A stretch of DNA of 64,000 nt from Photobacterium damselae (GTDB lineage Bacteria > Pseudomonadota > Gammaproteobacteria > Enterobacterales > Vibrionaceae). A program made the translations under genes and the position numbers. Shown here in pieces: positions 27,485 through 43,300 of this stretch (the first letter of the stretch is position 1; every line of letters starts with the position of its first letter). The DNA lies in assembly GCF_003026815.1 (NCBI RefSeq), contig NZ_PYOG01000020.1:1-64000 (forward strand), given 5' to 3'. The notes under the pieces were generated by a model. It searched no databases. It worked only from the letters and a program-made list of their open reading frames with translations, and had not been told where the DNA came from.

Positions 27485-28672
27485 ATGGCCACTATTGAAC
27501 AAGCACTAGCGGAAATTAAACGCGGTGTTGATGAGCTGATTCCTGAAGAAGAGCTGATTGCTAAATTAAAAGAAAACCGTCCTCTACGAATCAAATTAGG
27601 TGCCGATCCTACAGCACCAGATATTCATTTAGGCCATACTGTAATTCTAAATAAACTACGCACATTCCAAGAACTAGGTCATGAAGTAACATTCTTGATT
27701 GGTGATTTTACTGGTATGGTTGGCGATCCAACGGGTAAAAACGTTACTCGTCCACCGCTAACTCGTGAACAAGTGCTGGCAAACGCAGAAACTTATAAAG
27801 AGCAGGTATTTAAGATCCTAGATCCTGCAAAAACTAAGATTGAGTTTAACTCTTCTTGGCTATCTGAGTTAGGTGCAGAAGGTATGATCCGCCTTGCATC
27901 TAACCAAACAGTAGCACGTATGCTTGAGCGTGATGACTTTAAAAAGCGTTATGGCGAAAACCGTCCTATCGCAATTCACGAGTTCATGTACCCACTGCTA
28001 CAAGGTTATGACTCAGTAGCAATGAAAACTGACGTTGAACTAGGTGGTACAGACCAGAAGTTTAACCTACTAATGGGCCGTGAAATGCAAAAATCATACG
28101 GTCAGAAGCCTCAGGTTATTCTTACTATGCCTCTACTTGTTGGTTTAGACGGTGTGAAGAAGATGTCTAAATCGGCTCATAACTACATCGGTGTTGCTGA
28201 TGCGCCAAGCGAAATGTTTGGTAAGATCATGTCTATCTCTGATGATCTAATGTGGAGCTACTTCGAGCTACTGTCTTTCCGTCCTCTAGAAGAGCTAGCA
28301 CAGTTTAAACAAGATGTTGCAAATGGTAAGAACCCTCGTGATGTGAAGTTCCTACTAGCAAAAGAGATCATTGCTCGTTTCCACTCTGAAGCCGATGCTG
28401 ACGCAGCAGAGCAAGAATTCATCAGCCGTTTCCAAAAAGGTAATATGCCAGAAGAGATGCCTGAGTTTGAGTTTGAAGCAGGTATGCCAATTGCTAACTT
28501 GCTAAAAGATGCAGAGCTTGTGAACTCAACGTCTGATGCGATGCGTATGATCCGTCAAGGTGCAGTGAAGATCGATGGCGAAAAAGTCGAAGATACTAAG
28601 CTAACACCAGCGGCAGGTACAGCAGTATACCAAGTTGGTAAACGTAAATTTGCGCGTGTAACACTAAAATAA
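27485..28672 (+). CDS. tyrS: Tyrosyl-tRNA synthetase
   Basis: A 395-aa class I aminoacyl-tRNA synthetase, cytoplasmic dimer. HLGH (48-51) is the HIGH motif, KMSKS is at 226-230, and an S4 RNA-binding domain occupies about 330-395. The length and the KMSKS context point to the TyrZ-like subgroup common in Vibrio. The frame runs 29 codons upstream into the promoter, but ATG 27485 has GGGAG upstream and gives the conserved [14 protein letters not shown] start. No T-box or TyrR box was seen in the 127-base divergent gap. Confidence 0.96.
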   Translation: MATIEQALAEIKRGVDELIPEEELIAKLKENRPLRIKLGADPTAPDIHLGHTVILNKLRTFQELGHEVTFLIGDFTGMVGDPTGKNVTRPPLTREQVLANAETYKEQVFKILDPAKTKIEFNSSWLSELGAEGMIRLASNQTVARMLERDDFKKRYGENRPIAIHEFMYPLLQGYDSVAMKTDVELGGTDQKFNLLMGREMQKSYGQKPQVILTMPLLVGLDGVKKMSKSAHNYIGVADAPSEMFGKIMSISDDLMWSYFELLSFRPLEELAQFKQDVANGKNPRDVKFLLAKEIIARFHSEADADAAEQEFISRFQKGNMPEEMPEFEFEAGMPIANLLKDAELVNSTSDAMRMIRQGAVKIDGEKVEDTKLTPAAGTAVYQVGKRKFARVTLK

Positions 28673-28691
28673 TCCGTGTTGCTAACACAAT

Positions 28692-28729
28692 GAAAAAAAG
28701 GGTGCTGTGATGGCACTCTTTTTTTTTAT
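28692..28729 (+). terminator. Terminator of tyrS
   Basis: A-run, stem AGGGTGC/GCACTCT (one wobble), loop TGTGATG and a run of about nine T, starting about 20 bases past the tyrS stop codon. Confidence 0.92.
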
Positions 28730-28772
28730 CCGCTAGTATCTAGCCATGACCTCTTATTTATCGTTATAAAGC

Positions 28773-29378
28773 ATGTCTATTGAGCACATTATTACTGAAC
28801 TAACGCCTTTACTGCAGCAATATGGTTATTTTGTTTTAGCTTTGGCGGTAGCAATTGAAGGGATGGGGATCCCAGCGCCAGGGCAATCATTATTGATTGT
28901 GGCGAGTTTATTAGCAGCCAGTGGCAAGATGTCTCTTCCTGTGGTGTTACTGGTTGGCTGGATGAGTAGCTTTATTGGTAATACTTTAGGTTATGTGATT
29001 GGTCGTCAGTTTGGCCATATCTTGGTTCATAAACAATGGATCAAGCCAAATACCCTAGAGAAGCTTCATCAGTTTATTGATAAGTATGGTGTATTAGGGT
29101 TATTGATCAGTCGATTTGTCGAGGGGATAAAGCAGTTTATGTGTTTAGGCTGCGGTATTGCCCAAATGCCAGCTCGATTGTTCTTTTTAGGTAACTTTAT
29201 TGCTGTAACCGTGTGGGTATTAGTCTTTGGCGTTGCACCTGCGTATTTGCGCGATGAAATGGGATCTATTTTGGCGTTTTATCACAAGTATCAAACACAA
29301 TGCTGGGTTGCAGTTGCTGCTATTTTGGTGAGTATTTTTACGCTGATTGTACTGTATCGTCGTCGCAGCATGAAATAA
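28773..29378 (+). CDS. DedA family inner-membrane protein
   Basis: A 201-aa DedA/VTT-domain protein with about five hydrophobic segments. Signature blocks are the re-entrant EGMGIPAPGQSLLIVASLLAA (about 29-50), GWMSSFIGNTLGYVIGRQFG (about 69-88) and the basic/acidic SRFVEGIKQFM (about 113-123). In E. coli the family supports membrane-potential-dependent lipid carrier flipping and drug resistance; the exact substrate here is unknown. The RBS before this ATG is weak. Convergent with the TRIC gene across a shared hairpin. Confidence 0.88.
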   Translation: MSIEHIITELTPLLQQYGYFVLALAVAIEGMGIPAPGQSLLIVASLLAASGKMSLPVVLLVGWMSSFIGNTLGYVIGRQFGHILVHKQWIKPNTLEKLHQFIDKYGVLGLLISRFVEGIKQFMCLGCGIAQMPARLFFLGNFIAVTVWVLVFGVAPAYLRDEMGSILAFYHKYQTQCWVAVAAILVSIFTLIVLYRRRSMK

Positions 29379-29408
29379 TCGAGCTGATATACATTGTTAC
29401 TGATAACG

Positions 29409-29457
29409 AAAACGCTGGAGCCAACACCAAAGATTTATTGTGTCAGCCCAGCGTTTT
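29409..29457. terminator. Bidirectional terminator between dedA-like and TRIC genes
   Basis: AAAACGCTGG (29409-29418) pairs with CCAGCGTTTT (29448-29457). The enclosed 29 bases can extend the stem (ACAC/GTGT inside), giving a long branched-free hairpin with A/T runs at both ends. Confidence 0.8.
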
Positions 29458-29461
29458 GTCT

Positions 29462-30076
29462 TTAGCTACTGCGCAAAGCAAAAGCGGGTAGTGATAGATG
29501 CCAACGAATTGCCGCAAGTCGAATTGTTAACGTGGTGATGATTCCAGCAAATGCTGCAACATCAGCATGAACACCTAAGCTTAAGGCTGAAGTATGAATA
29601 ATACCGCCTAGAATACACGCAGTCGCATACACTTCAGTACGCAGCACCATTGGTACTTCACGAGCGAGAACATCACGAATAACTCCGCCACCACAGCCTG
29701 TAATCACACCCATAATCACCGCAACCATTGGGGATGCACCAAAACGTAGCGACTTTTCAACGCCGATAGCAACAAAGACTGCTAAGCCAATGGCATCTGC
29801 CACCGGTAAAAAGTACCATGGCATTTTTTTTGGCTGTTGTACTGCCCACATGGAAACAATACAGGTAATAAAAATTACCCATAAATAGTTGGTATCGTGA
29901 ATCCAAAATACTGGCGTTGCTCCCAAAGCCATATCACGAATGGTACCGCCCCCAATAGCAGTTACACTAGCAAGTACAACCACACCGAAGGGATCCATTC
30001 GTAAACGCCCTGCCAGTAATACGCCCGATATAGCAAAAATAGCTGTGCCAAACATATCGAGGATATAGATAAGCAT
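29462..30076 (-). CDS. TRIC-type cation channel family protein (UPF0126)
   Basis: A 204-aa protein with about seven hydrophobic segments arranged as two UPF0126 repeats. Each repeat carries the Gly-rich block typical of bacterial TRIC channels: [11 protein letters not shown] (about 42-52) and [16 protein letters not shown] (about 128-143). Family members form trimeric cation channels; some are annotated as glycine transporters. The ion is unknown here. It sits downstream of the mtnN-cbiB-btuF operon but has its own upstream region with a perfect CRP site. Convergent with the DedA gene. Confidence 0.9.
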   Translation of the reverse strand: MLIYILDMFGTAIFAISGVLLAGRLRMDPFGVVVLASVTAIGGGTIRDMALGATPVFWIHDTNYLWVIFITCIVSMWAVQQPKKMPWYFLPVADAIGLAVFVAIGVEKSLRFGASPMVAVIMGVITGCGGGVIRDVLAREVPMVLRTEVYATACILGGIIHTSALSLGVHADVAAFAGIITTLTIRLAAIRWHLSLPAFALRSS

Positions 30077-30118
30077 GTTTGTACCTACGAGGTTAAATTT
30101 AGTAAAAAAAGCGTGACG

Positions 30119-30147
30119 ATTTTACGAGTTAATTTTTTGAGTACAAC
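30119..30147 (-). promoter_or_regulatory. Probable promoter of the TRIC gene
   Basis: Minus-strand TAAAAT (30119-30124) as -10 and TTGTAC (30141-30146) as -35, spacing 16. The start point would fall near 30112, placing the CRP site centre at about -59, close to the usual class I position. Confidence 0.45.
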
Positions 30148-30162
30148 CGAGAATGATTGCTT

Positions 30163-30178
30163 TGTGAGGCTTTTCACA
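30163..30178 (-). promoter_or_regulatory. Perfect CRP-binding site upstream of the TRIC gene
   Basis: TGTGA-GGCTTT-TCACA matches all ten core positions of the CRP consensus. It lies 87-102 bases before the TRIC start and 15 bases past the btuF stop, so cAMP-CRP control of the TRIC gene is likely. Confidence 0.8.
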
Positions 30179-30192
30179 CAGGTTTTACTATT

Positions 30193-31026
30193 TTATTGGT
30201 GTGAGGAATTTCTTACCTGATCCAAGTAATCGCACACTTGTTGGACTGCCAGCAATGTGCGTGGCGTTGGCCTATTTAACCAATCACTGTTTAAACGATA
30301 GATAGCATGATGATCAACCGCTGGGATTTTTCCTTGCCACTGCTGCCAACGGCTAAGGTCGGTATTGGAGTGGCTGGTGCCAAAAATTACTTGAGGTTGG
30401 CGCACAACCACTTGTTCTGTATTTACTTGTGGGTAGGGTACGGTACTATCGGCAAAAATATTTTTCCCGCCACATAAAGCAAAGACCTGATTTGGCCAGC
30501 CTCCTTTTGCTACCGTCATCAGTGGTTGGTCACTGAGCTGATAGAAGTAACTGACACTTTTTTCGTTATGATATTTTTTTCTTAGTAACTCCAACTGATT
30601 TTGGAAAGCGGTAGCGCTAAGATCTGCTTGAGAGGGGTTATCAGCATATTGGCCTAATAGACGAATATTGTTTGCAATATCTTCTAATTTAACCGGATTT
30701 GAGTAAAAGATTGGAATGCCAAGTTGCGCCAATTTTTCCATTTCTCGCGGTGGATTTCCCCCTTTCCAAGCCAGAACCAGATCCGGCTTGAGCGCTAAGA
30801 TGCGTTCTAGTTTGATCCCTTTATAATTGGCAACATGTTCGAGTTTTTGTGCACGAGCTGGATAATCACTGTATTCACTAACCGCAACGAGTTTATCACC
30901 AAGGCCTGCGGCAAAGGCTAACTCAGTAGTATGGGGCGATAGACTAATAATGCGCTGAACGGATGAATTTGCCCAACAAGAGATAGAGCTAAAAAGTAAT
31001 AACAGGGTGATACCAAAACGGCGCAC
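30193..31026 (-). CDS. btuF: Vitamin B12 ABC transporter substrate-binding protein BtuF
   Basis: A 277-aa periplasmic protein that binds cobalamin and passes it to the BtuCD importer (not in this window). Signal peptide about residues 1-19, cleaving near CWA/NS. The mature N-terminus [32 protein letters not shown] is the BtuF hallmark, with the class III helical-backbone fold expected. It starts with GTG directly after the cbiB stop (TAAGTG), so translation is coupled. Sharing an operon with a cobinamide-synthesis gene points to corrinoid salvage. Confidence 0.93.
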   Translation of the reverse strand: MRRFGITLLLLFSSISCWANSSVQRIISLSPHTTELAFAAGLGDKLVAVSEYSDYPARAQKLEHVANYKGIKLERILALKPDLVLAWKGGNPPREMEKLAQLGIPIFYSNPVKLEDIANNIRLLGQYADNPSQADLSATAFQNQLELLRKKYHNEKSVSYFYQLSDQPLMTVAKGGWPNQVFALCGGKNIFADSTVPYPQVNTEQVVVRQPQVIFGTSHSNTDLSRWQQWQGKIPAVDHHAIYRLNSDWLNRPTPRTLLAVQQVCDYLDQVRNSSHQ

Positions 31027-31986
31027 TTAACCCCCTAAATGAAAAATAATTAAAGTTATACTGAGTAATAGCAGCCAAACCAGTAGGCGTTGGCGTAATA
31101 ACAACAGTAATTGTTCTAGATGGAAACCAGCTGGAGCAATACGGCCACCAATTCGAGGGCGTTCACGTTTTTTATCGTGATACAGAGCCGGTCCCCCGAG
31201 GGCAATACTGAGTTTGTGTCCAGAGGCAATCAGAAGCCATCCCGGACCGGGAGAGAGCCAGTTTTCCCCTTGTTGCTGCAACCCTTGAAGTGCCTGTTTG
31301 CCGTTATTGCCAAAGCAAAGTAGCAGCGAGAAGATTCGCATCGGAACAATATCCAGTAACGCGGTTATCTTACTGGCTGTTTGACCAAAAAATTGAAATT
31401 GACTTCGAGTTGGTGACCATGCTCGGGCAAGCCCTGAAGCTAGGCGATATAAGAGGGCTCCGAGCCCGCCGCCAATGCAGTACCAAAAGAGCACTGTAAC
31501 TACATTACGCCCATACCCCACTAATAAGGTTTCAGCTCCTGCTTTGCCTAGTCCTAACAGAGATAGCGGTGCAACATTGCGATGAACCCAAGGGGCAAGT
31601 AAGTGTTGGCACAGTGGTTTGTTTTCTTGCTGATAAGCTTGAGTAAACCGTTGACCAAATTCATCAATACTTCGCCAATCAAGAGCCAGCCACAGTAAGG
31701 TCAGTTGAAAGACACTGTCGAGTTGAACTAACTGATATAAGGCAATAAAAAAGATCAAGGCCAACCCCCACAACGTGAACCATGCTAAAGAGCCTGCGAG
31801 TGTTTGTTGCTTTGGGCTGTCGTTGGAATGATTGACTTTTTCGGCGATCATAACGGCTAGGCGCTGCCAGATCGTAAGAGGATGTATTGCTGTTGGGATG
31901 GGGAGAACCCAATGTAATAGCAATGCTCCCCACATAATCAGTAGGGAGCTATTGTTGATGGCTAAATCAAACCAAGATGAGGTCAT
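31027..31986 (-). CDS. cbiB: Cobalamin biosynthesis protein CbiB/CobD
   Basis: A 319-aa inner-membrane protein of the CbiB/CobD family, which joins adenosylcobyric acid to aminopropanol phosphate to make adenosylcobinamide phosphate. Hydrophobic segments lie at about 15-30, 68-90, 160-185 and at the C-terminus. The family block SPGPGWLLIASGHKLSIALGGP (about 242-263) is recognisable, but the protein is a divergent member typical of Vibrionaceae, annotated there as cobalamin-biosynthesis family. Its ATG overlaps the mtnN stop by one base (TAATG) and its stop abuts btuF, a tight three-gene operon. Whether it still acts in B12 assembly or salvage is unsettled. Confidence 0.85.
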   Translation of the reverse strand: MTSSWFDLAINNSSLLIMWGALLLHWVLPIPTAIHPLTIWQRLAVMIAEKVNHSNDSPKQQTLAGSLAWFTLWGLALIFFIALYQLVQLDSVFQLTLLWLALDWRSIDEFGQRFTQAYQQENKPLCQHLLAPWVHRNVAPLSLLGLGKAGAETLLVGYGRNVVTVLFWYCIGGGLGALLYRLASGLARAWSPTRSQFQFFGQTASKITALLDIVPMRIFSLLLCFGNNGKQALQGLQQQGENWLSPGPGWLLIASGHKLSIALGGPALYHDKKRERPRIGGRIAPAGFHLEQLLLLLRQRLLVWLLLLSITLIIFHLGG

Positions 31987-32684
31987 TATTGATTTAGTAG
32001 CTCAACCATTTTTGCCACCATTACCGATGAGCTTTGTGCAGCCAGCGGTAAGAACTCATCAAAGCTCATTGGTGATTCTTTATCTGCCACATCAGAAATT
32101 GCACGTACAACAACAAATGGCAGTTTGAACTGGTGACAAACCTGAGCAATAGCCGCCGCTTCCATTTCCACCGCAACTACAGTAGGGAAATGAGTGCGGA
32201 TAAAGTTTTGCTTCTCTTCTGTGCAGACAAAAGCATCACCAGTACAGATAAGGCCGCGAACCGCATGAGTATCAGTCATGGTTGCTAGTGCTTGCTCTGC
32301 CACTTCCATTAGATTGCTATCAGAAATAAACGCCGCTGGTTGTTGAGCCATTTGACCCATCTCATAACCAAATGCTGTCACATCAGCATCGTGGTAACGA
32401 ACTTCAGTTGAAATAACCACATCACCCACGTTTAGGCTTGAATCAAAACCGCCAGCAGAACCTGTGTTAATCACAACATCTGGTTGGAATACTTCAAGAA
32501 GAATCGTAGTGCCTACTGCCGCTGCAACTTTACCGATGCCTGATTGAAGAAGGGCGATCTCTGCGCCATTTAGACGACCTGTGTAGATAGTACAGCCCGC
32601 TTTATTGTGAGTTTGGCAATCTGTTAGTTGATCTTTTAGGATCGCAACTTCTTGCTCCATTGCACCGATAATACCGATTTTCAT
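31986..32684 (-). CDS. mtnN: 5'-methylthioadenosine/S-adenosylhomocysteine nucleosidase
   Basis: A 232-aa cytoplasmic nucleosidase (Pfs) that cleaves MTA and SAH, making the precursor of AI-2 and recycling methyl-donor by-products. Starts [16 protein letters not shown] with catalytic E12. [15 protein letters not shown] (about 171-185) holds the ribose-binding Met-Glu, and [17 protein letters not shown] the catalytic Asp near 197. The frame reaches 13 codons further upstream, but ATG 32684 gives the conserved start. First gene of the mtnN-cbiB-btuF operon. Confidence 0.96.
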   Translation of the reverse strand: MKIGIIGAMEQEVAILKDQLTDCQTHNKAGCTIYTGRLNGAEIALLQSGIGKVAAAVGTTILLEVFQPDVVINTGSAGGFDSSLNVGDVVISTEVRYHDADVTAFGYEMGQMAQQPAAFISDSNLMEVAEQALATMTDTHAVRGLICTGDAFVCTEEKQNFIRTHFPTVVAVEMEAAAIAQVCHQFKLPFVVVRAISDVADKESPMSFDEFLPLAAQSSSVMVAKMVELLNQ

Positions 32685-32744
32685 GGTGATTTCTCTTTGT
32701 TGTTCAATTAAGCCCAAAGGCATTTGGCATTATTTTACCCATGA

Positions 32745-32780
32745 TATTAACGATAACCAAGCTATTAACGACCAACCAAG
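32745..32780 (-). repeat. Imperfect 18-bp tandem repeat upstream of mtnN
   Basis: TATTAACGATAACCAAGC (32745-32762) is followed directly by TATTAACGACCAACCAAG (32763-32780). The two copies differ by a one-base indel and a substitution. Lies about 60 bases before mtnN; function unknown. Confidence 0.5.
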
Positions 32781-32810
32781 TTATACCAAGGATTTTTATC
32801 TGTGATTTAT

Positions 32811-38701
<5,891 letters not shown>

Positions 38702-38760
38702 AAAACACTCCCTGTTGACTGAGTCATTTTGCTTCCTGCAATAATTCACGTTAATCAGCT

Positions 38761-38789
38761 TTTACAAAAAGATCAAATATTGCTAACAA
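38761..38789 (-). promoter_or_regulatory. Possible promoter of the second gltBD operon
   Basis: Minus strand -35 TTGTTA (38784-38789) and -10 TGTAAA (38761-38766), spacing 17, about 60 bases before the start codon. Each box has four of six consensus bases. Confidence 0.4.
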
Positions 38790-38863
38790 AATTTAGCGCA
38801 GTCACACAGAGTTTTGTGCTAGTTCGGGCAATTAAGTTGCCAGATCTCACGGAGATAAAACGG

Positions 38864-38892
38864 AAAAAGCCAGCACGCTAGAGTACTGGCTT
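38864..38892 (-). terminator. Terminator of the first gltBD operon
   Basis: Minus-strand AAGCCAGTAC/GTGCTGGCTT stem (one wobble), 6-base loop, then TTTTCCG. It separates the two glutamate synthase operons. Confidence 0.85.
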
Positions 38893-38924
38893 AAGTTTAA
38901 GGAAGGAATGTATAAAACGATGAG

Positions 38925-40391
38925 TTAAGAGAGCATCAACGAGTCTGCTTTTGCCTCTAGTTGACTGTTGCCCATAAGATAATTATCAATGGCTCGCGCG
39001 CACTCTCGACCTTCATTGATACAGCGAACAACCAGCGATTGCCCCGTACGCATATCACCTGCAGCAAAGATCCCAGCTTGGTTTGTGGCATAGCCTGTGG
39101 TAGCAACATTACCGCGATCATCTAAGGCAATATCTAGCTGAGCCAGTACACCTGTTGGTTCTGGATGGAGAAAGCCCATTGCTAGAAAGGCGAGATCGCA
39201 TGGGATAATACGCTCAGATCCTGGAACCTCAGTAAAGCTTGGACGTTCTCCCTCTTTAGCTTCATCCCAAGTGATATCAGCAATACGTAAGGCTTTAACA
39301 TTGCCGTTATCATCACCGATAAATGCTTTTGTGAGGATATTCCAGAACCGATCGCATCCTTCTTCATGTGAGGTTGAAGTTTTCATGATCATTGGATAAG
39401 ACGGCCAAGGTTGGTTACTTGGTCGTGTTTCAGGTGGTACAGGCAGGATTTCAAGTTGAGTGATGCTGCTTGCACCATGACGATTGGAGGTACCCACACA
39501 ATCGGAACCTGTATCTCCGCCACCAATTACCACCACATGTTTATCTTTTGCATGGATCTCGGTCGCCTTTAGATCCATGTTATTGGCTCGGCGATTATTT
39601 TGCGCTAAGAACTCCATTGCAAAGTGGACCCCTGTCAGCTCTCGACCAGGGATTGGGAGATTGCGAGGCACAGTTGAGCCGCCGGTAAGTAGCACAACAT
39701 CAAAGTCTTGGCGCAGTTGTAGCGCGTTGATATCGACACCAATATGGGCGTTGACGACAAACTCAATGCCAGCTTTGGCCATAAGATCAATCTTACGATC
39801 TATGATGTTCATACCCAATTTAAAGTCGGGAATACCAAAGCGAAGCAGTCCTCCCACTTTTTCATCACGCTCAAATACCGTTACTGTGTGACCTGCGCTA
39901 TTGAGCTGCTCTGCCGCCGCCAGTCCAGCGGGGCCTGAGCCGATAATTGCTACCGTTTTTCCCGTTCTTGCACGGGGTGTTTTCGGTTTGGCGTAACCCT
40001 CTTTATAAGCACGTTCAACAATATTTTTCTCAATATTACAGATAGTAATAGGATCTTGGTTGATCCCAAGTACACACCCACTTTCACAAGGTGCTGGACA
40101 GACACGACCTGTAAATTCAGGGAAATTATTGGTTGAACTTAAAATGTGCCACGCCTCTTCCCAGCTATCGCGATAAACCGCATCATTAAACTCTGGAATG
40201 ATGTTGCCGATTGGACAGGCGTTGTGGCAAAACGGTACGCCACAATCCATACAACGTGAGGCTTGTTGATTAATTTTGTCACCAAATTCGTTATCAAGTA
40301 CAAACTCCTTGTTATCTTGAATACGAACACTTGGATCGACTTTCTTTGGCAACTCGCGGCCAAACTCTAAAAATCCTGTAGGCTTACCCAT
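38925..40391 (-). CDS. gltD: Glutamate synthase small subunit, Bacillus/plant type (first copy)
   Basis: A 488-aa NADPH-dependent flavoprotein subunit of a GltD type distinct from E. coli GltD. Begins MGKPTGFLEFGRELP. The 4Fe-4S cysteines are in CMDCGVPFCHNACP and CPAPCESGC. FAD-binding GSGPAGLAAAEQL (about 152-164) and NADPH-binding GGGDTGSDC (about 293-301) are intact, and the insert ILPVPPETRPSNQPWPSYP marks this subtype. The ATG overlaps the end of gltB by 8 bases (ATGGGTAA), so translation is coupled. A TTG one codon upstream is not preferred. Confidence 0.94.
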   Translation of the reverse strand: MGKPTGFLEFGRELPKKVDPSVRIQDNKEFVLDNEFGDKINQQASRCMDCGVPFCHNACPIGNIIPEFNDAVYRDSWEEAWHILSSTNNFPEFTGRVCPAPCESGCVLGINQDPITICNIEKNIVERAYKEGYAKPKTPRARTGKTVAIIGSGPAGLAAAEQLNSAGHTVTVFERDEKVGGLLRFGIPDFKLGMNIIDRKIDLMAKAGIEFVVNAHIGVDINALQLRQDFDVVLLTGGSTVPRNLPIPGRELTGVHFAMEFLAQNNRRANNMDLKATEIHAKDKHVVVIGGGDTGSDCVGTSNRHGASSITQLEILPVPPETRPSNQPWPSYPMIMKTSTSHEEGCDRFWNILTKAFIGDDNGNVKALRIADITWDEAKEGERPSFTEVPGSERIIPCDLAFLAMGFLHPEPTGVLAQLDIALDDRGNVATTGYATNQAGIFAAGDMRTGQSLVVRCINEGRECARAIDNYLMGNSQLEAKADSLMLS

Positions 40392-43300
40392 CAATGGCCT
40401 CCAACTCTTCCTTGTTTTCAGCTTCTGCTTTACGTTTCTCTAATACGGCCTTGTAATCTCGCGGCATCACTTTGACGATCTGCTGCAGGTTGTGATCGAA
40501 GTTTGATAAGAAGAGCTCGGCAACTGAACTTCCTGTATATGCGACATGTTTTGTTAACATATCCAGTAATAGAGCTTTGTCTTCATCATCAAGTGGATCG
40601 AGATCGACAAGTTCTGCGTTGAGCTTACTATCAAAATCACCGTACTGATCCCAAACATACGCAACACCACCGCTCATACCTGCGGCAAAGTTACGACCTG
40701 TTTGACCTAAAATAAGAGCGATGCCTCCTGTCATATACTCACAGCCGTGATCGCCAATACCTTCAACCACCACTTTTGCACCTGAGTTACGAACACAGAA
40801 ACGCTCACCGGCCATACCACGAATATAAGACTCTCCTGAAGTTGCGCCGTAGAAACAGACGTTACCAACGACAATATTATCTTCAGCAATAATGGATGAC
40901 TGCTGGTTTGGATAGAGAACTAATGTTCCCCCTGATAAACCTTTACCCCAGTAATCATTGGCATCACCTTCAACGGTAAACTTAACTCCTTTGGCCAGGA
41001 ATGCTCCAAAGCTTTGGCCTGCTGAACCATTAAATTTAACATTCAGTGGCTGTGGTAGTCCCTGATCTTTATAGATTTTGGAGATCTCATTTGACAACAT
41101 GGTGCCAGTACTGCGATCGGTATTGATAATCGCTAATTCAGCCTCGACTGCTTTGCCCTCATACAGCGCAGGAGCTGCCAGTTCAATTAACTGTCTGTCT
41201 AGAACCTGTTCTAAGTTATGTTGCTGCTGTTTCTGGTTGTAGATACCGTCATCAGCACGTGCAGCTTCATTAAATAGAATTGGGCTTAAATCTAGATTTT
41301 GATACTTCCAATGGTCGATATTGTGGCGAACTTTCAGCTTATTAACTTGACCTACCATCTCATCAATAGTGCTAAAGCCAAGCTCTGCCATAATTTCACG
41401 TAGACCTTGTGCCATATATTGGAAGAAGGTCACCACATCTTCTACGCGACCATCAAAGCGCTCACGTAAGGTTTTATTTTGCGTTGCGATACCAACCGGA
41501 CAAGTATTCTTATGACACTTACGCATCATGATACAGCCTTCAACCACAAGCGCTGCAGTCGCTACGCCCCATTCTTCGGCGCCAAGTAGAGTTGCAATGG
41601 CCAAATCTCGTGGTGTTTTCATTTGCCCATCGGCCTGTACAACAATACGATTACGGAGACCGTTTTTCAGTAGTGTTTGGTGGGTTTCGGCAAGGCCCAG
41701 TTCCCATGGTAAACCAGTATGACGAATGGATGAGATAGGAGAGGCACCTGTACCACCATCAAATCCAGCTATCAGCACGACATCGGCTTTGGCTTTAGCC
41801 ACACCAGAGGCAATGGTACCGACACCCGCTTCTGAGACCAATTTTACGTTTACCCGGCTACGACGGTTGGCGTTTTTAAGGTCATAAATGAGCTGTGCCA
41901 AATCTTCGATTGAGTAAATATCATGGTGTGGCGGCGGCGAAATAAGGCCAACCCCTGGTGTTGAATGGCGAGTTGCGCCAATCCAATCATCAACTTTATC
42001 CCCCGGCAGCTGACCACCTTCACCAGGTTTCGCTCCTTGCGCCATTTTAATCTGTAGTTCATCGGCATTCGTGAGGTAGTAAGAAGTTACACCAAAACGA
42101 CCTGACGCTACCTGTTTGATAGCAGAGCGTTCCCAATCGCCATTTTCATTTGGCTCAAAACGGATTGGGTCTTCACCACCTTCACCGGAGTTTGATTTTG
42201 CTCCAATTCGGTTCATTGCCACGGCAAGGGTTGAGTGGGCTTCATATGAGATTGAACCAAAACTCATAGCACCTGTTGCAAAGCGTTTCAGGATACTTTC
42301 GATTGGCTCAACGTTTTCAATCGCAATAGCACCTGCTGGATTTTTAATAAAATCGAGCTGACTTCGTAGTGTAACTGCGTTATCTCCTTGGGCATCAACC
42401 GCATTGGCGTATTGCTTAAATTGTTGATAGTCCTTGTTGCGGGTGGATTGCTGCAGTAATGAAATAGTTTCTGGGTTAAACAGATGTTTTTCACCACGCT
42501 GTTTCCACTGATACACCCCACCAACATCAAGCATTTGGATTGGAATTTCACGGGTAGGGTAGCCGACACGATGGCGTACTACCACTTCTCGTGCAATGTC
42601 ATCTAGGGTTAGACCTTCGATACGAGAAACCGTACCAGTAAAGTATTTATCAACTACAGCTTTGCTGATCCCTAATGCTTCAAAAATTTGAGCACCGTGG
42701 TACGACTGAAGAGTGGAAATCCCCATTTTAGAGAAGATTTTTAATAGGCCACCATTCACGCCTTTACGGTAGTTATTAAATAACTCTTCTGTGGTTTTTT
42801 CACGATCTAGCTTACCTTTGCGTTGCAGATCAACAATGGTTTCAGTCACCAAATAAGGGTTGATGGCACTAGCACCATAACCGACAAGCGTTGCAAAATG
42901 GTGGGTTTCACGGGCATCACCGGTTTCGACAACAATGTCACATTTTGCTCTAAGACCTTTACGGATCAAGTGGTGATGTACAGCACCTACTGCTAGCATG
43001 GCCGGAATTGCCGCATGGTTTGAGTTGACCGCACGGTCCGTTAAGATGATGATCGAATAACCGTCAATCACCGCATCTTCTGAATATTGGCAAATACGTT
43101 TTAGTGCGCGCTCAAGTTTGCCGGGTTCGCCGCTAGCGCGAAATACAATATCTAATGTTTTGGCTTGGAGGTGCTCGTTATCAATTGCGCGCAGTTTTTC
43201 TAGCTCAGCATTTGAGAGTACCGGACTTTCAAGCTCAACTTTGCGACAGTGCTGAGGGGTTTCGATCAGTAAGTTTTGATCTTTACCAATATAGGTATTG

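Noticed and set aside
39484..39891. 135-codon frame antisense to gltD
   Set aside because: Entirely inside a gene with intact cofactor motifs; composition is that of a shadow frame.
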